From contig NC_019702.1 in the NCBI RefSeq assembly GCF_000317085.1, positions 2,324,394 through 2,388,393 on the forward strand: a stretch of 64,000 nucleotides of DNA, written 5' to 3'. The position numbers were made by a program, and so were the translations under genes. Shown one piece after another: positions 37,789-49,386 of the stretch. The notes below the pieces were generated by a model. It worked only from the letters and a program-made list of their open reading frames with translations, was not told where the DNA came from and searched no databases. The stretch's first letter is position 1; every line of letters starts with the position of its first letter. The stretch comes from Synechococcus sp. PCC 7502 (lineage in GTDB: Bacteria; Cyanobacteriota; Cyanobacteriia; Pseudanabaenales; Pseudanabaenaceae).

Positions 37789-38859
37789 ATGAGAATTGCC
37801 CAAGTTGCGCCACTATGGGAACAGGTTCCTCCCCCTGCCTATGGCGGTACTGAACTCGTAGTTAGTTTACTCACGGAAGAATTAGTCAAAAGGGGGCATG
37901 ATGTCACACTATTTGCATCTGGCGATTCTATCACTTCAGCTAAGTTAGAATCTGTTCATCCTAGAGCCTTGCGTTTGGATACCAGTGTTAAAGACCCAAA
38001 TATTTACGATATGCTCAATATGAGTCGAGTCTATGAGCATGCTGATCAATTTGACATTATTCATTCCCATGTCGGTTGTGTCGCATTACCCTATTCCAAT
38101 CTGGTTAAAACACCGACAGTACATACATTGCATGGCATATTTACGGCTGATAATCAAAAGTTGTTTAGTCATGTGCGAAAGCAACCATTTATCAGTATTT
38201 CCAATTCCCAAAGGGATACGAGCTTAGGCTTAAACTATGTATCCACCGTTTATAACGGCATTGCCCCTCATACCTATAGCTTTTATCCTCAACCAGAACA
38301 TCAGCCGTATCTGGCTTTTTTGGGGCGGATGTCACCTGAAAAGGGCGCACACTTGGCGATCGAGATTGCGAAACGTTCAGGATGGAATTTAAAGATGGCA
38401 GGAAAAGTTGATGCTGTGGATTTAGCATACTTTGAGAATCAAATTCGTCCTCATATCGATGGAGCGCAAATTCAATTTCTCGGTGAGGCTAATCATCAAC
38501 AAAAAAGTACTCTCATGGGTGGAGCCGTTGCCACACTTTTTCCGATTACTTGGAAGGAACCCTTTGGATTGGTGATGATTGAATCTATGGTTACGGGAAC
38601 GCCTGTAATTGCTATTAACTTAGGCTCTGCATCTGAAGTGATTGCCCACGGCATCAGTGGATTTCTGTGTCAGACTGTGACCGAGTGTATAGATGCGATC
38701 GCTCTTGCCGCCCAGTTAAATCGGTATGCCTGTCGAGAACATGTCTTACTTAATTTCACTGCCAAACGTATGGCGGATGGCTATGAGGCTGTATATCAGA
38801 AAATTTTAGGAACACAATATTCCCGCAACGGACAACATCGGAACTTAGTAATGCAGTGA
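37789..38859 (+). CDS. Glycosyltransferase family 4 protein
   Basis: The 356-residue protein has the GT-B layout: an N-terminal acceptor half (MRIAQVAPLWEQVPPPAYGG, TELVVSLLTEELVKRGHDVT) and a donor half with YLAFLGRMSPEKGAHLAIEI and the E-x7-E motif in EPFGLVMIESMVTGTPVIA. An AGGAG ribosome-binding site precedes the ATG. The sugar and acceptor are unknown. It lies 88 bp upstream of a second GT4 gene with which it probably forms an operon. Confidence 0.92.
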   Translation: MRIAQVAPLWEQVPPPAYGGTELVVSLLTEELVKRGHDVTLFASGDSITSAKLESVHPRALRLDTSVKDPNIYDMLNMSRVYEHADQFDIIHSHVGCVALPYSNLVKTPTVHTLHGIFTADNQKLFSHVRKQPFISISNSQRDTSLGLNYVSTVYNGIAPHTYSFYPQPEHQPYLAFLGRMSPEKGAHLAIEIAKRSGWNLKMAGKVDAVDLAYFENQIRPHIDGAQIQFLGEANHQQKSTLMGGAVATLFPITWKEPFGLVMIESMVTGTPVIAINLGSASEVIAHGISGFLCQTVTECIDAIALAAQLNRYACREHVLLNFTAKRMADGYEAVYQKILGTQYSRNGQHRNLVMQ

Positions 38860-38947
38860 CTCTGAACCGTATCCTCTCATGGAGACAATACGATCGCTAT
38901 GGGGGTTAAAAGAACATCATCACAAGGAGATCAAGGAGATAAATACT

Positions 38948-40243
38948 ATGCTCAGCTTAAATAGACAGGCGATCGCTCTCATTTCTGACCATGCCGATCC
39001 TGCCGCAGATGTGGGACTAGAAGAGGCAGGTGGACAGAATGTATATGTGCGTCATGTGGGAGAAACACTGGCTTTACTGGGTTGGCATGTAGATATGTTT
39101 ACGCGCAAAGTCCATAGGGATGATCCTATAATTGTTCAACATTCCCCCCACTGCCGAACTATTCGTCTCAAAGCTGGAGCAGAAACATACATTCCTAGAG
39201 ATCGATTGTTTGAATATATGCCCGAGTTTGTGGATTCATTTCAAGTATTCCAACAGCAGCAGGGCTTGAATTATCCATTAATTCATACTAATTATTGGCT
39301 GTCCGCTTGGGTGGGGATGGAGTTACAAAAAACTAGTGGTATCCAATTAGTGCATACCTATCACTCCCTAGGAGCAGTAAAATATCAATCTCAAGTGGAA
39401 ATTTCTCCAATCGCTAATACCCGCCTCAGGATCGAGCGAGAGATTTTAGAATGTGCCAATTGTGTTGTGGCAACTAGTCCTCAAGAACAAGAAAGTTTGC
39501 GATCGCTGGTTTCAACTCGTGGACAAATTGAAGTCATTCCCTGTGGTACCGACACCAATAACTTTCGGCTCACATCCAAAGCTCAAGCCAGAGCTAAATT
39601 GCGATTTGGGAACCACGAGAAAATCATTCTGTATGTGGGCAGATTTGATGAACGAAAAGGGATTGAGACCTTGGTAAGAGCATTTGCTCTCCTAAAGGTG
39701 CAGAGTTCTCAAAATCTTAAATTAGTAATTATCGGTGGCAGTTCTGATCATATGCCCGATGGCGAAGAGCGCAAAAGAATTGAAAATATCGTAAATGAAT
39801 TAGGAATGAGAGATTTTACAGTATTTACGGGAAGAATTGGGCATGATATTTTACCCTTCTATTATACAGCTGCTGATGTTTGTGTAATCCCTAGTCATTA
39901 TGAACCCTTTGGGTTAGTGGCGATCGAGGCAATGGCTTGTGGTGTTCCTGTTGTTGCTTCTAATGTCGGAGGATTGAAGTTCACAATTATTCCCGAAGAA
40001 ACAGGACTATTAGTTGAACCTAAAGATATAAAAGCTTTTGCTAATGGAATCCATCGCATTCTCTTTGATGAGCTATGGGCAAAAAAAATGAGCAAGCAAG
40101 CAGCATTAAATGTCAATCAGCGATTTAGTTGGTCAGGAGTAACTATTCAATTGAGTGAACTCTATCGTCATGTGTTAGCGCGATCGATTATGCATGATCA
40201 AGATTGGAGTTATAAGATGCCAAGTATAAACAGATCAGCGTAG
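38948..40243 (+). CDS. Glycosyltransferase family 4 protein, sucrose-phosphate-synthase-like
   Basis: The 431-residue protein starts MLSLNRQAIALISDHADPAA and has the GGQNVYVRHVGETLALLGWH segment seen in sucrose-phosphate-synthase-like GT4 enzymes. IHTNYWLSAWVGMELQ and VHTYHSLGAVK follow, and the donor part has LYVGRFDERKGIETLVRAFA and EPFGLVAIEAMACGVPVVA. The ATG at 38948 follows AAGGAG at good spacing, so the Met at 38879 is rejected. The true substrate is uncertain. Confidence 0.88.
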   Translation: MLSLNRQAIALISDHADPAADVGLEEAGGQNVYVRHVGETLALLGWHVDMFTRKVHRDDPIIVQHSPHCRTIRLKAGAETYIPRDRLFEYMPEFVDSFQVFQQQQGLNYPLIHTNYWLSAWVGMELQKTSGIQLVHTYHSLGAVKYQSQVEISPIANTRLRIEREILECANCVVATSPQEQESLRSLVSTRGQIEVIPCGTDTNNFRLTSKAQARAKLRFGNHEKIILYVGRFDERKGIETLVRAFALLKVQSSQNLKLVIIGGSSDHMPDGEERKRIENIVNELGMRDFTVFTGRIGHDILPFYYTAADVCVIPSHYEPFGLVAIEAMACGVPVVASNVGGLKFTIIPEETGLLVEPKDIKAFANGIHRILFDELWAKKMSKQAALNVNQRFSWSGVTIQLSELYRHVLARSIMHDQDWSYKMPSINRSA

Positions 40244-40292
40244 AACAATTAATTCAGGTATCTCCTAAGTAAAAATAAAATATTTAGGTAAC

Positions 40293-41008
40293 CTAAGTTG
40301 CTACCCATAAATTAACACTTAGAGCAAAGTACATAACCTTAAGCTCAAAACCCTTAGCCGTGAGAGCATGAATTGATTTAGTTAGCATCTGAGAAATTAA
40401 ACTACCAGTAGTTTCAATAACTTTACGCTTAGCATTTAACAGAAGCAGGTACAGGTCTGATAGAGTTTGTTTTCATATCGCAGACAGGTGAATTTTGCCA
40501 TCCTCAAGTAGTGCATCTTTAAACTCCTAGTGTTTATAAGCCTTATCTGCATGGACAATAATGCCTGCGGGCAAATCAAAATTAAATACTTGAAGAGCCT
40601 TAACATCGGCAAATCCCCTAGGAGAGATAAAGAACTCAACAGGTTCAACTTTTTCTATGACCATTAAATTTACTTTGACTCCGTAGAAATTTTGGCTTGA
40701 AAACCTCTGTAGCTCTCATCTTTGTATATCCTTGACCTAGAAATCTGAATATTGTCACATACTGAAATTGGAAAACTATCAATACTGTAGATTGACTCGG
40801 CATTTAAGCATGACCAATATTTACCTAAAGTTTCTAAAAATACTATCAGTATAGGCTCTAGCTTATGTAATCGGAGATTAAACTGACTACGGCTTAGCAT
40901 TTTAGGTATTAAATTCGGAGTATCTGATAATTCTCTGGCTTTCTCTATATTTCCGCCAAAATATATTCCTGCGATGTTTGCTGTAGTCATTTCTTCTGCA
41001 TCGCTCAT
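40293..41008 (-). pseudogene. IS982-family transposase remnant
   Basis: Pieces in several minus-strand frames match IS982 transposases. The first has MSDAEEMTTANIAGIYFGGN and SIYSIDSFPISVCDNIQISR with YRGFQAK. A shifted part has FYGVKVNLMVIEKVEPVEFF, and the last has HALTAKGFELKVMYFAL. The N-terminus is missing and at least two frameshifts and two internal stops occur, so it is inactive. I could not define inverted-repeat ends. Confidence 0.85.
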
Positions 41009-41109
41009 TTTTTGTTGGGGATTACTGTAATCACCTTAGTAAATCATCACACAGGCAATATATAGCTATAATTTTGTCATTCATTTATTTACTGCTGCAA
41101 ATCTACTTT

Positions 41110-41334
41110 TTAATTTTGTAGCAGTATTTCTTTATCTTTGAAACTAGCAACTTGGGTCATATAGTAAGCATAGTGAACCTTAATGACGCTAGGTTTATTG
41201 GTTTGAGCAGATACGAAAGTTGTTAAGTAGCTAACTGCCACTAAACTTATAGCTGTTACAAATGCCAGTGTTAAGGCTGCAAATCGATTCCACTTTAAAA
41301 ATCGATTAGTTTTTTTTCTTTTTTGGTTCAACAT
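41110..41334 (-). CDS. Small exported or membrane-anchored protein, unrecognised
   Basis: This 74-residue protein starts MLNQKRKKTNRFLKWNRFAA followed by a hydrophobic stretch (LTLAFVTAISLVAVSYLTTF) and VSAQTNK, resembling a signal peptide or anchor. The short exported part (VIKVHYAYYMTQVASFKDKE) matches nothing I know. The gene lies upstream of the IS982 relic on the same strand and may itself be truncated at its 3' end. Confidence 0.5.
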   Translation of the reverse strand: MLNQKRKKTNRFLKWNRFAALTLAFVTAISLVAVSYLTTFVSAQTNKPSVIKVHYAYYMTQVASFKDKEILLQN

Positions 41335-41667
41335 TAATGAAAATACTCCTCAGTAAAAGCTCAAAATATACCCAAAATCAGATTGTTAGTTGGGATAAAA
41401 TCAATCTAAAGGCTGGGTAAGATAACAATTTCTTAGTCATCTACATTAAATCACTGTATATAGTCAAGATTTTGAGGTTGGCAATATCGAAGAGCTTAAA
41501 AAACTAAATGCTTAAAAAATAAGTGGGTAGAACATCAAAAAAGAATTGAGGTATTAATTAGCTAATCGGTTTTCCGTACATAATTTCTAGCTTTTATAAA
41601 TTTTTTACCCCAGTTAGGTAGATTAGAATAGTCCCTATACGAATTTTGTTTCACATTCTTTCAAACT
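41335..41667. other. Intergenic region upstream of clpP
   Basis: About 330 AT-rich bp separate the divergent small gene and clpP. A TAGAAT box about 45 bp before the clpP ATG could be a -10 element. I see no coding frame, RNA gene or repeat that I can support. Confidence 0.5.
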
Positions 41668-42264
41668 ATGATTCCAACCGTTATTGAACAGTCTGGTCGT
41701 GGCGATCGCGCCTTTGACATATTCTCACGCTTACTACGGGAACGAATCGTGTTCTTAGGTACGGCGATCGATGATAACGTCTCTAATTTGGTGGTGGCTC
41801 AATTACTATTCCTTGAAGCTGAAGACCCCGAAAAAGATATTTTCATTTACATCAACTCTCCCGGTGGCTCAGTGACCGCAGGCATGGCAATTTATGACAC
41901 GATGCAGCATATTCGCCCTGATGTCTCTACAATTTGTGTAGGCTTAGCTGCCAGCATGGGTGCATTTTTATTGGCGGGTGGTACCAAAGGCAAAAGACTA
42001 TCTTTACCCCATACTCGTATCATGATTCACCAACCCCTCGGCGGTGCCCAAGGACAGGCAACAGATATTGAAATTCAAGCTAAGGAAATTCTCTACCATA
42101 AAAATCGGTTGAATGAGTTACTGGCATTCCATACAGGTCGATCCCTAGAGGAAATTGGTAATGACACAGATCGTGACTTTTTTATGTCTGCGGTTGAGGC
42201 TCAGGCATACGGACTAATTGATCAAGTTGTGGTTAAGCGTCCGACCCTAGCTGTTGCTGCCTAA
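41668..42264 (+). CDS. clpP: ATP-dependent Clp protease proteolytic subunit
   Basis: The 198-residue serine protease has its catalytic triad in place: S96 in [12 protein letters not shown]121 in [10 protein letters not shown], and D170 in [10 protein letters not shown]. With a Clp ATPase it degrades unfolded or tagged proteins. Cyanobacteria have several ClpP paralogues; which one this is cannot be decided here. It lies 24 bp upstream of the amidohydrolase gene. Confidence 0.97.
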   Translation: MIPTVIEQSGRGDRAFDIFSRLLRERIVFLGTAIDDNVSNLVVAQLLFLEAEDPEKDIFIYINSPGGSVTAGMAIYDTMQHIRPDVSTICVGLAASMGAFLLAGGTKGKRLSLPHTRIMIHQPLGGAQGQATDIEIQAKEILYHKNRLNELLAFHTGRSLEEIGNDTDRDFFMSAVEAQAYGLIDQVVVKRPTLAVAA

Positions 42265-42288
42265 GGAAGCCTAAGCAATAAGATTAAT

Positions 42289-43488
42289 ATGATTATTTCA
42301 CCCACTGTTTCTAGCAAACTCAATATTCGACCAGAAATCCTCAGGTTGCAGTCAGACCTTGTGCATTGGCGGCGATCGCTGCACAGATTTCCCGAACTAG
42401 GATTTAAGGAAACTCGCACGGCTAATTTAATTATTGACAAGCTAGCAGCATGGGGAATTCCCTACGAGTCCGAGATTGCCCATACCGGGGTTGTGGCTAT
42501 GATCAAGGGAGAATTGGGAGCTAGTCCAGTGTTAGCAATTCGTGCCGATATGGATGCCCTGCCCATTCAAGAAGAAAATATAATCTCCTATCGCTCCCAA
42601 ATTGATGGTTTAATGCACGCCTGTGGTCATGATGGTCATGTGGCGATCGCTTTGGGTACAGCCTATTATTTATGGCAACATCGCTCTAAACTTAAAGGGA
42701 CAGTCAAAATTATTTTTCAGCCTGCGGAAGAAGGTCCGGGTGGTGCTATGCCCATGATCGAAGCGGGGGTTTTAGAGCAAGTTGATGCCATCATTGGTTT
42801 ACACGTTTGGAATAATCTACCCTTGGGTTCAGTGGGTGTGCGCGGTGGGGCATTAATGGCGGCCGTAGAGTTTTTTCATTGCCAAATTTTAGGAAGAGGT
42901 GGTCACGGGGCAATGCCTCATCAAACTGTAGATGCTTTACTAGTGGGAGCGCAGGTGGTGAATGCTCTCCAAACCATTGTAGCTCGAAATGTTGATCCCC
43001 TTGATGCTGCCGTAGTTACCGTTGGTGAATTTCATGCTGGTACTGCCACAAATATAATTGCCGACACTGCTCGCATAAGTGGCACCGTCAGATACTTTAA
43101 TCCATCTCTAGGCAAAATGTTACCCCAGAGAATTGAGCAGGTAATTGCTGGAGTTTGTCAAAGTTTGGGAGCGAAGTATGAACTCTGTTATCACAAACTC
43201 TATCCACCTGTAATTAATGATCAGGCGATCGCTAATTTAGTCCGATCTGTGGCTGAGTCTGTAATTGAAACCCCGGCAGGAATTGTGCCTGAATGCCAAA
43301 CCATGGGCGGCGAAGATATGTCCTTCTTTTTACAGGAAGTCCCTGGTTGTTATTTCTTTTTAGGATCAGCGAATCCCGATTTGGATTTGGCATATCCCCA
43401 CCATCATCCCCGCTTTGACTTTGATGAAACTGTCCTTAGTGCAGGAGTAGAGATATTTGTCAGGTGCGTGGAAAAGTTCACTAACTAG
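42289..43488 (+). CDS. M20-family amidohydrolase
   Basis: The 399-residue enzyme has the HipO/N-acyl-amino-acid amidohydrolase pattern: RRSLHRFPELGFKE, LAIRADMDALPIQEEN, MHACGHDGHVAIALG (metal ligands), FQPAEEGPGGAMPMIEAG, and the late MGGEDMSFFLQEVPGCYFFL. It probably hydrolyses N-acyl amino acids or related amides, with two metal ions. It sits between clpP and the CCA enzyme, three bases before the latter. Confidence 0.94.
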   Translation: MIISPTVSSKLNIRPEILRLQSDLVHWRRSLHRFPELGFKETRTANLIIDKLAAWGIPYESEIAHTGVVAMIKGELGASPVLAIRADMDALPIQEENIISYRSQIDGLMHACGHDGHVAIALGTAYYLWQHRSKLKGTVKIIFQPAEEGPGGAMPMIEAGVLEQVDAIIGLHVWNNLPLGSVGVRGGALMAAVEFFHCQILGRGGHGAMPHQTVDALLVGAQVVNALQTIVARNVDPLDAAVVTVGEFHAGTATNIIADTARISGTVRYFNPSLGKMLPQRIEQVIAGVCQSLGAKYELCYHKLYPPVINDQAIANLVRSVAESVIETPAGIVPECQTMGGEDMSFFLQEVPGCYFFLGSANPDLDLAYPHHHPRFDFDETVLSAGVEIFVRCVEKFTN

Positions 43489-43491
43489 CTC

Positions 43492-44730
43492 ATGAATTTA
43501 GACCTATGGCAATTTTTTGATGCAGAGCGATCGCACATTTTAACTACAGCCCTACGGATCACTCAAGATCGAGGTTGGAAAATTTATGCCGTGGGGGGAA
43601 TTGTCAGAGATGGGTTGATGGCAGGGATAAATGGGACAGGATTTGATCCTACAGATGTGGATTTAGTTGTTGATGGCGGAGAACGATCGGGAATTGAAGT
43701 GGCGATCGCCTTACATCGGATTTTTCCACAAGCTAAATTACAGACCTACGATAAATTTCAAACTGCATTGCTTGAATGGACAGCCTTGAAATCACAATCT
43801 AGCCCCAAGTTTAGCCTAGATATTGCCACTGCCAGAAGCGAAATTTATGCCTATCCAGGCGCAAATCCCCAAGTTCAAGCTAGTTCCATAGATCAAGACC
43901 TCTATCGCCGTGACTTTACAATTAATGCCTTTGCCCTTGAAGTTGGGAAGACGGAAATAATTAATTTATTTGATGGCTATTCTGATTTAATTAATCATCA
44001 AATTCGGGCAATTCGAGTTGGTAGCTTTGCCGAAGACCCCAGGCGGATATTTCGAGCAGTACGCTTTGCCACTAGGTTTGGCTTTACCCTGCATCCACAA
44101 ACAGCAGCAGAAATCCGAGCAGTTACCGCCAGTGGACTACACGATCGCATTGGTGGAAGTAGATTAAAAGCAGAAATTCACTATATATTTGCCCATCCTT
44201 TAGCGGTAAAAATGCTGCGATCGCTTGATCAATTAGGAGGACTGCGCTGTATTGATCCAGAATTAAAATTACCAAAAGATTTCAGCCTACACTTAAGCCG
44301 ATTACGGAAATGGTTACGCTGGTTCAAGCCCGATCTGAATTTTCCTGAAATTGCCGAAAAGTTACTTTTATCCTACCTAGAACCACAAAAATTAGAATTG
44401 CTATCTCAAAAATTAAAGTCCTGTGATCTCCCAAGTGCGATCGTTAAAGTATTACGCACCTATCAAGAAGTTGAATTAATTATCTTTGCAGTTACATCTC
44501 TAAAGAGTGATCGCCGCATAATTTGGCAGTATTTTACCCAATGGCAACGGATTAAACCTATTTTAACTGGATCGGACTTAAAAGCACTGGGCTATACCGA
44601 GGGTAAAATCATAGGTAATCTATTAACTCAAATTCGTAATGCCACCCTTGACGGCAAAATCACTACTAAAGACAAGGCTCTAATTTTAATTAAAGAGCTA
44701 GAAATATCTGATGATAATCCTCGTAACTAG
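43492..44730 (+). CDS. CCA-adding/poly(A) polymerase-type tRNA nucleotidyltransferase
   Basis: The 412-residue protein has the class II nucleotidyltransferase head: YAVGGIVRDGLM, the metal-binding pair in DPTDVDLVVDG, YRRDFTINAFALEV and DPRRIFRAVRFATRFGFTL. Both tRNA genes in this window lack an encoded CCA, so such an enzyme is needed. Whether it adds CC, A or all three cannot be told. It is convergent with lpxB, eight bp away. Confidence 0.9.
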   Translation: MNLDLWQFFDAERSHILTTALRITQDRGWKIYAVGGIVRDGLMAGINGTGFDPTDVDLVVDGGERSGIEVAIALHRIFPQAKLQTYDKFQTALLEWTALKSQSSPKFSLDIATARSEIYAYPGANPQVQASSIDQDLYRRDFTINAFALEVGKTEIINLFDGYSDLINHQIRAIRVGSFAEDPRRIFRAVRFATRFGFTLHPQTAAEIRAVTASGLHDRIGGSRLKAEIHYIFAHPLAVKMLRSLDQLGGLRCIDPELKLPKDFSLHLSRLRKWLRWFKPDLNFPEIAEKLLLSYLEPQKLELLSQKLKSCDLPSAIVKVLRTYQEVELIIFAVTSLKSDRRIIWQYFTQWQRIKPILTGSDLKALGYTEGKIIGNLLTQIRNATLDGKITTKDKALILIKELEISDDNPRN

Positions 44731-44737
44731 CAAATTA

Positions 44738-45898
44738 TCAACCCAGCATATTAAAAACCTCTTTAACCACCTGTCCCATCGTATCTTTTACAGTTAAGCG
44801 ATCGCGCATTTGGGCATAGTCTTTAAAGGTTTGTGCGCGTCGAGATTCATTTAAAAGTAAATCTAAACAAGCTTCCGCAATGCGATCGCCAGTGGCATGA
44901 TGTTGTAAAAATTCTGGCACAATGGGACGCATTTCCACTAAGTTGGGTGGTGCCATAAATGGAATCGAAAATTTTAGAACATTTACCGCTAACCAAGCAG
45001 TTAGTTTACTGACCTTATACACCACGACCTGAGGCACATTTAATAAAGCCGCTTCTAAATTTACAGTTCCCGACTTAGATAGCACCAAATCCGCAGCCCG
45101 CATTAGTAATTGGGATTGTCCTGAAATAATTTTGACTGGTACGCCATACTCTTGGAATAGTTGTTCAAACTTAGCCCGATAACGCTCCATGGATAAAGGT
45201 AGCCAAAACTTAACCTGTGGCAGTTGTGCTTGAATTTTTTGTGCTGCTTCTAAAATTACGGGTAATAAATACTTAAGTTCCTGTGATCGCGAAGCTGGTA
45301 ATAATCCCACCACTAAATCCGATTCAGGTATTCCCAGTTGCTTACGGGCTGTAACTTTATCAGGGAATTTTGCCATCACATCGACCATCGGATGTCCCAC
45401 CCAAACTACATTACCGCCATATTCTTGATAATATTTTGCTTCTTGGGGAAAGATTGCCAGAATTTTGCTAGTAAAGCCCACAATTTCTTTAACTTCACGA
45501 TCTCCTAATGTCCACACCCATCCCGGAGCTTGAGGCGCAATATAGTAGATCACTGGCACTTTTAATTCCTGCTGAGCAAATCGCCCCAATGCCAAATTAG
45601 GGGTGACATAATCAATCAAAATTACTAAATCGGGAGGCGATCGCCTAAGTTGTTGTTTTGCTTGCCACTGTACCCAAATTGTCGGAATTACATAGGGGAG
45701 AGCTTCTAATAATCCTATGGAGCCAATACCCACGGTATTACCCAGCATAGTTGCCCCTGCCTCTGCCATGCGATCGCCACCTAATGCCACAATTTCTAAA
45801 TCTATACCTGAAGACCTAGCATATTCAAGCAAAGCCTTAACCAGCAATGCCCCCTGCCAGTCACCTGAAACCTCTCCTGTACTAATAAAAATCTTCAA
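44738..45898 (-). CDS. lpxB: Lipid-A-disaccharide synthase
   Basis: The 386-residue glycosyltransferase (GT19) starts MKIFISTGEVSGDWQGALLV. It has GLLEALPYVIPT, LVILIDYVTPNLALGRFA, YYIAPQAPGWVW, GHPMVDV, GLLPASRSQELKYLLP and LSKSGTVNLEAALLNVP, as usual for LpxB. It makes the disaccharide core of lipid A. The frame is full length. Confidence 0.94.
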   Translation of the reverse strand: MKIFISTGEVSGDWQGALLVKALLEYARSSGIDLEIVALGGDRMAEAGATMLGNTVGIGSIGLLEALPYVIPTIWVQWQAKQQLRRSPPDLVILIDYVTPNLALGRFAQQELKVPVIYYIAPQAPGWVWTLGDREVKEIVGFTSKILAIFPQEAKYYQEYGGNVVWVGHPMVDVMAKFPDKVTARKQLGIPESDLVVGLLPASRSQELKYLLPVILEAAQKIQAQLPQVKFWLPLSMERYRAKFEQLFQEYGVPVKIISGQSQLLMRAADLVLSKSGTVNLEAALLNVPQVVVYKVSKLTAWLAVNVLKFSIPFMAPPNLVEMRPIVPEFLQHHATGDRIAEACLDLLLNESRRAQTFKDYAQMRDRLTVKDTMGQVVKEVFNMLG

Positions 45899-46197
45899 TG
45901 TTTTACTTCTTAAATCTAACTTTCTAGCTTACTAGGCAAAGTCCATTTAAGTTATGTGAATTTACCCGGGATTCTATTGAGATTAAATTAAGATTCCTAT
46001 GGATTCATTTCGATCATTTTTACATTTCGCATATATTCCTATAGTTTAGTAACGAAATCTCTTGATCGTCTCTAGGATCGCCAATAATTCAAATAATGTC
46101 AATTTAATTAATCAGTATTAATCAGTTGAATTAATCTTAAGCATTTTGAAACATTAAACTCAACAATCAAGTTTTAATAATAAGCGGAGAGACAAGC

Positions 46198-47040
46198 GTG
46201 AAATTAGCAGTATATGGCAAAGGTGGTATTGGCAAGTCCACTACAAGTTGTAATATCTCAGTAGCATTAGCAAAACGTGGTAAAAAAGTTCTACAGATCG
46301 GTTGCGATCCAAAACACGACAGCACTTTCACCCTTACAGGTTACTTAATCCCTACAATTATTGATACCCTTGCCGAAAAAGACTACCACTATGAAGATGT
46401 GTGGTCAGAGGACGTAATTTACAAAGGTTATGGTGGCGTTGATTGCGTAGAAGCAGGTGGTCCGCCCGCAGGTGCTGGTTGTGGCGGTTATGTGGTTGGT
46501 GAAACCGTCAAACTTCTTAAGGAATTAAATGCCTTTGATGAATATGATGTTATTTTATTTGATGTTTTGGGCGACGTAGTCTGTGGAGGATTTGCGGCTC
46601 CACTTAATTATGCTGATTATTGCATTATTGTTACAGATAATGGATTTGACGCTCTATTTGCTGCTAATCGCATTGCTGCCTCGGTCAGAGAAAAAGCCCG
46701 TACCCATTCACTTCGTCTTGCAGGTCTAATTGGGAATCGTACCAGTAAAAGAGATTTAATTGATAAGTATATCGATCATGTTCCTATGCCAGTATTGGAA
46801 ATTCTACCTTTGATTGAAGATATTCGTGTATCTAGGGTAAAAGGCAAAACTCTATTCGAGATGGCAGAAACCGATCCTTCCTTAGAATATGTCTGTGATT
46901 ATTATTTAAATATTGCCGATCAACTTCTAGCACTACCTGAAGGCGTGATTCCTAAGGATTCTCCCGATCGCGACTTATTTACTTTACTGTCTGACTTTTA
47001 TCTTAATCCCCCTACTACGAAGGAATTAGTATTGGCATAG
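46198..47040 (+). CDS. chlL: Light-independent protochlorophyllide reductase, ChlL iron protein
   Basis: The 280-residue protein starts with GTG and reads [20 protein letters not shown], with the P-loop. The cluster-ligating Cys lie in [12 protein letters not shown] and [12 protein letters not shown]. The nitrogenase iron-protein-like ChlL dimer hydrolyses ATP and passes electrons from ferredoxin to ChlN-ChlB. It is followed 95 bp later by chlN; chlB is not in the window. About 300 bp upstream hold no gene. Confidence 0.98.
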   Translation: MKLAVYGKGGIGKSTTSCNISVALAKRGKKVLQIGCDPKHDSTFTLTGYLIPTIIDTLAEKDYHYEDVWSEDVIYKGYGGVDCVEAGGPPAGAGCGGYVVGETVKLLKELNAFDEYDVILFDVLGDVVCGGFAAPLNYADYCIIVTDNGFDALFAANRIAASVREKARTHSLRLAGLIGNRTSKRDLIDKYIDHVPMPVLEILPLIEDIRVSRVKGKTLFEMAETDPSLEYVCDYYLNIADQLLALPEGVIPKDSPDRDLFTLLSDFYLNPPTTKELVLA

Positions 47041-47132
47041 AAACTAAGAATGCAAGATTTAAACCAGACTATCTAGCCTAGAAATTAAATCTTACTTTCA
47101 CATTTTTGATTAAATTCTCATTAAATTTTTAA

Positions 47133-48545
<1,413 letters not shown>

Positions 48546-48549
48546 TGCG

Positions 48550-48966
48550 ATGTCCTACTGGTTGTTAAAAAGTGAACCCCATGTCTATTCCTATGCTGAT
48601 CTAGAGCGAGATGTGCAAACGATTTGGGATGGGGTAAATAATAACCTTGCCCTTAAGCATATTCGGACAATGGCAGTGGGTGATTTGGCATTAATTTATC
48701 ATACAGGCGATGAAAGGAGAGCAATGGGGATTGCTGAAGTGATTAGTCCACCATATATTGATCCTCAGCTTAATGATCCTAAACGGGCGGTTGTAGATAT
48801 TAAAGCAGTGAGATCGCTCCAACAGCCAGTAACATTAGCACAAATTAAGCAAGACCCCTATTTTGCAGGTTTTGATCTATTAAGAATTTCGCGACTGTCG
48901 GTGGTTCCAGTTTCCTCCGAGCATTGGCAAAGGATTTTAGCTTTATCCGATTCTGTAGGTAAATAA
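48550..48966 (+). CDS. EVE domain protein
   Basis: The 138-residue protein starts MSYWLLKSEPHVYSYADLER, the EVE signature, and has WDGVNNNLALKHIRTMAVGD, ALIYHTGDERRAMGIAEV and FDLLRISRLSVVPVS. EVE domains are PUA-like and bind modified bases; here the domain stands alone. The ATG at 48550 gives the expected N-terminus, so an upstream in-frame Met inside chlN is rejected. It begins four bases after the chlN stop. Confidence 0.93.
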   Translation: MSYWLLKSEPHVYSYADLERDVQTIWDGVNNNLALKHIRTMAVGDLALIYHTGDERRAMGIAEVISPPYIDPQLNDPKRAVVDIKAVRSLQQPVTLAQIKQDPYFAGFDLLRISRLSVVPVSSEHWQRILALSDSVGK

Positions 48967-49190
48967 AACGAAGGGACAGAATAGCTGGCACATAGCGAAG
49001 GAACATCAACCACGATGAAGTAATCAATAAAAGTTCTGGTAAGTGTTACAAATTTACTTTTACTCACGCTTAATTCGTCAATGATCATGTAAATCTTTAT
49101 CTAAGAGCCGCATTTTCTGCTAAGTTTATAAAATTATTGGTCTTTATATCTTTGATAAATAAACATAAAAACGAGATTTAGGAGAAATTT

Positions 49191-49379
49191 ATGACAATTG
49201 TGTTCCAACTCTTATTAGCGATTCTGGTGTTATTTTCCTTTGTGATGGTAGTTGGAGTGCCTGTGGCATACGCTTCACCTAGTAACTGGAATCAATCCAA
49301 ACCTCTTTTACTAATAGGTTCGATTATTTGGGGCTTATTGGTAGTAGTTGTAGGTGTACTTAATGCCTTTGTAGCATAG
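49191..49379 (+). CDS. psbZ: Photosystem II protein PsbZ
   Basis: The 62-residue protein starts [20 protein letters not shown] and has [19 protein letters not shown] between its two membrane helices, as in PsbZ (Ycf9). It sits at the edge of the photosystem II core in the thylakoid. AGGAGA lies five bases upstream of the ATG, and ribH follows after seven bases, so the two are probably cotranscribed. Confidence 0.97.
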   Translation: MTIVFQLLLAILVLFSFVMVVGVPVAYASPSNWNQSKPLLLIGSIIWGLLVVVVGVLNAFVA

Positions 49380-49386
49380 GCAAATT

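Noticed and set aside
40244-41050. Inverted-repeat ends of the IS982 relic
   Set aside because: CCTAAGTAAA near 40264 and CCTTAGTAAA near 41033 are similar in direct, not inverted, orientation, so element ends could not be set.
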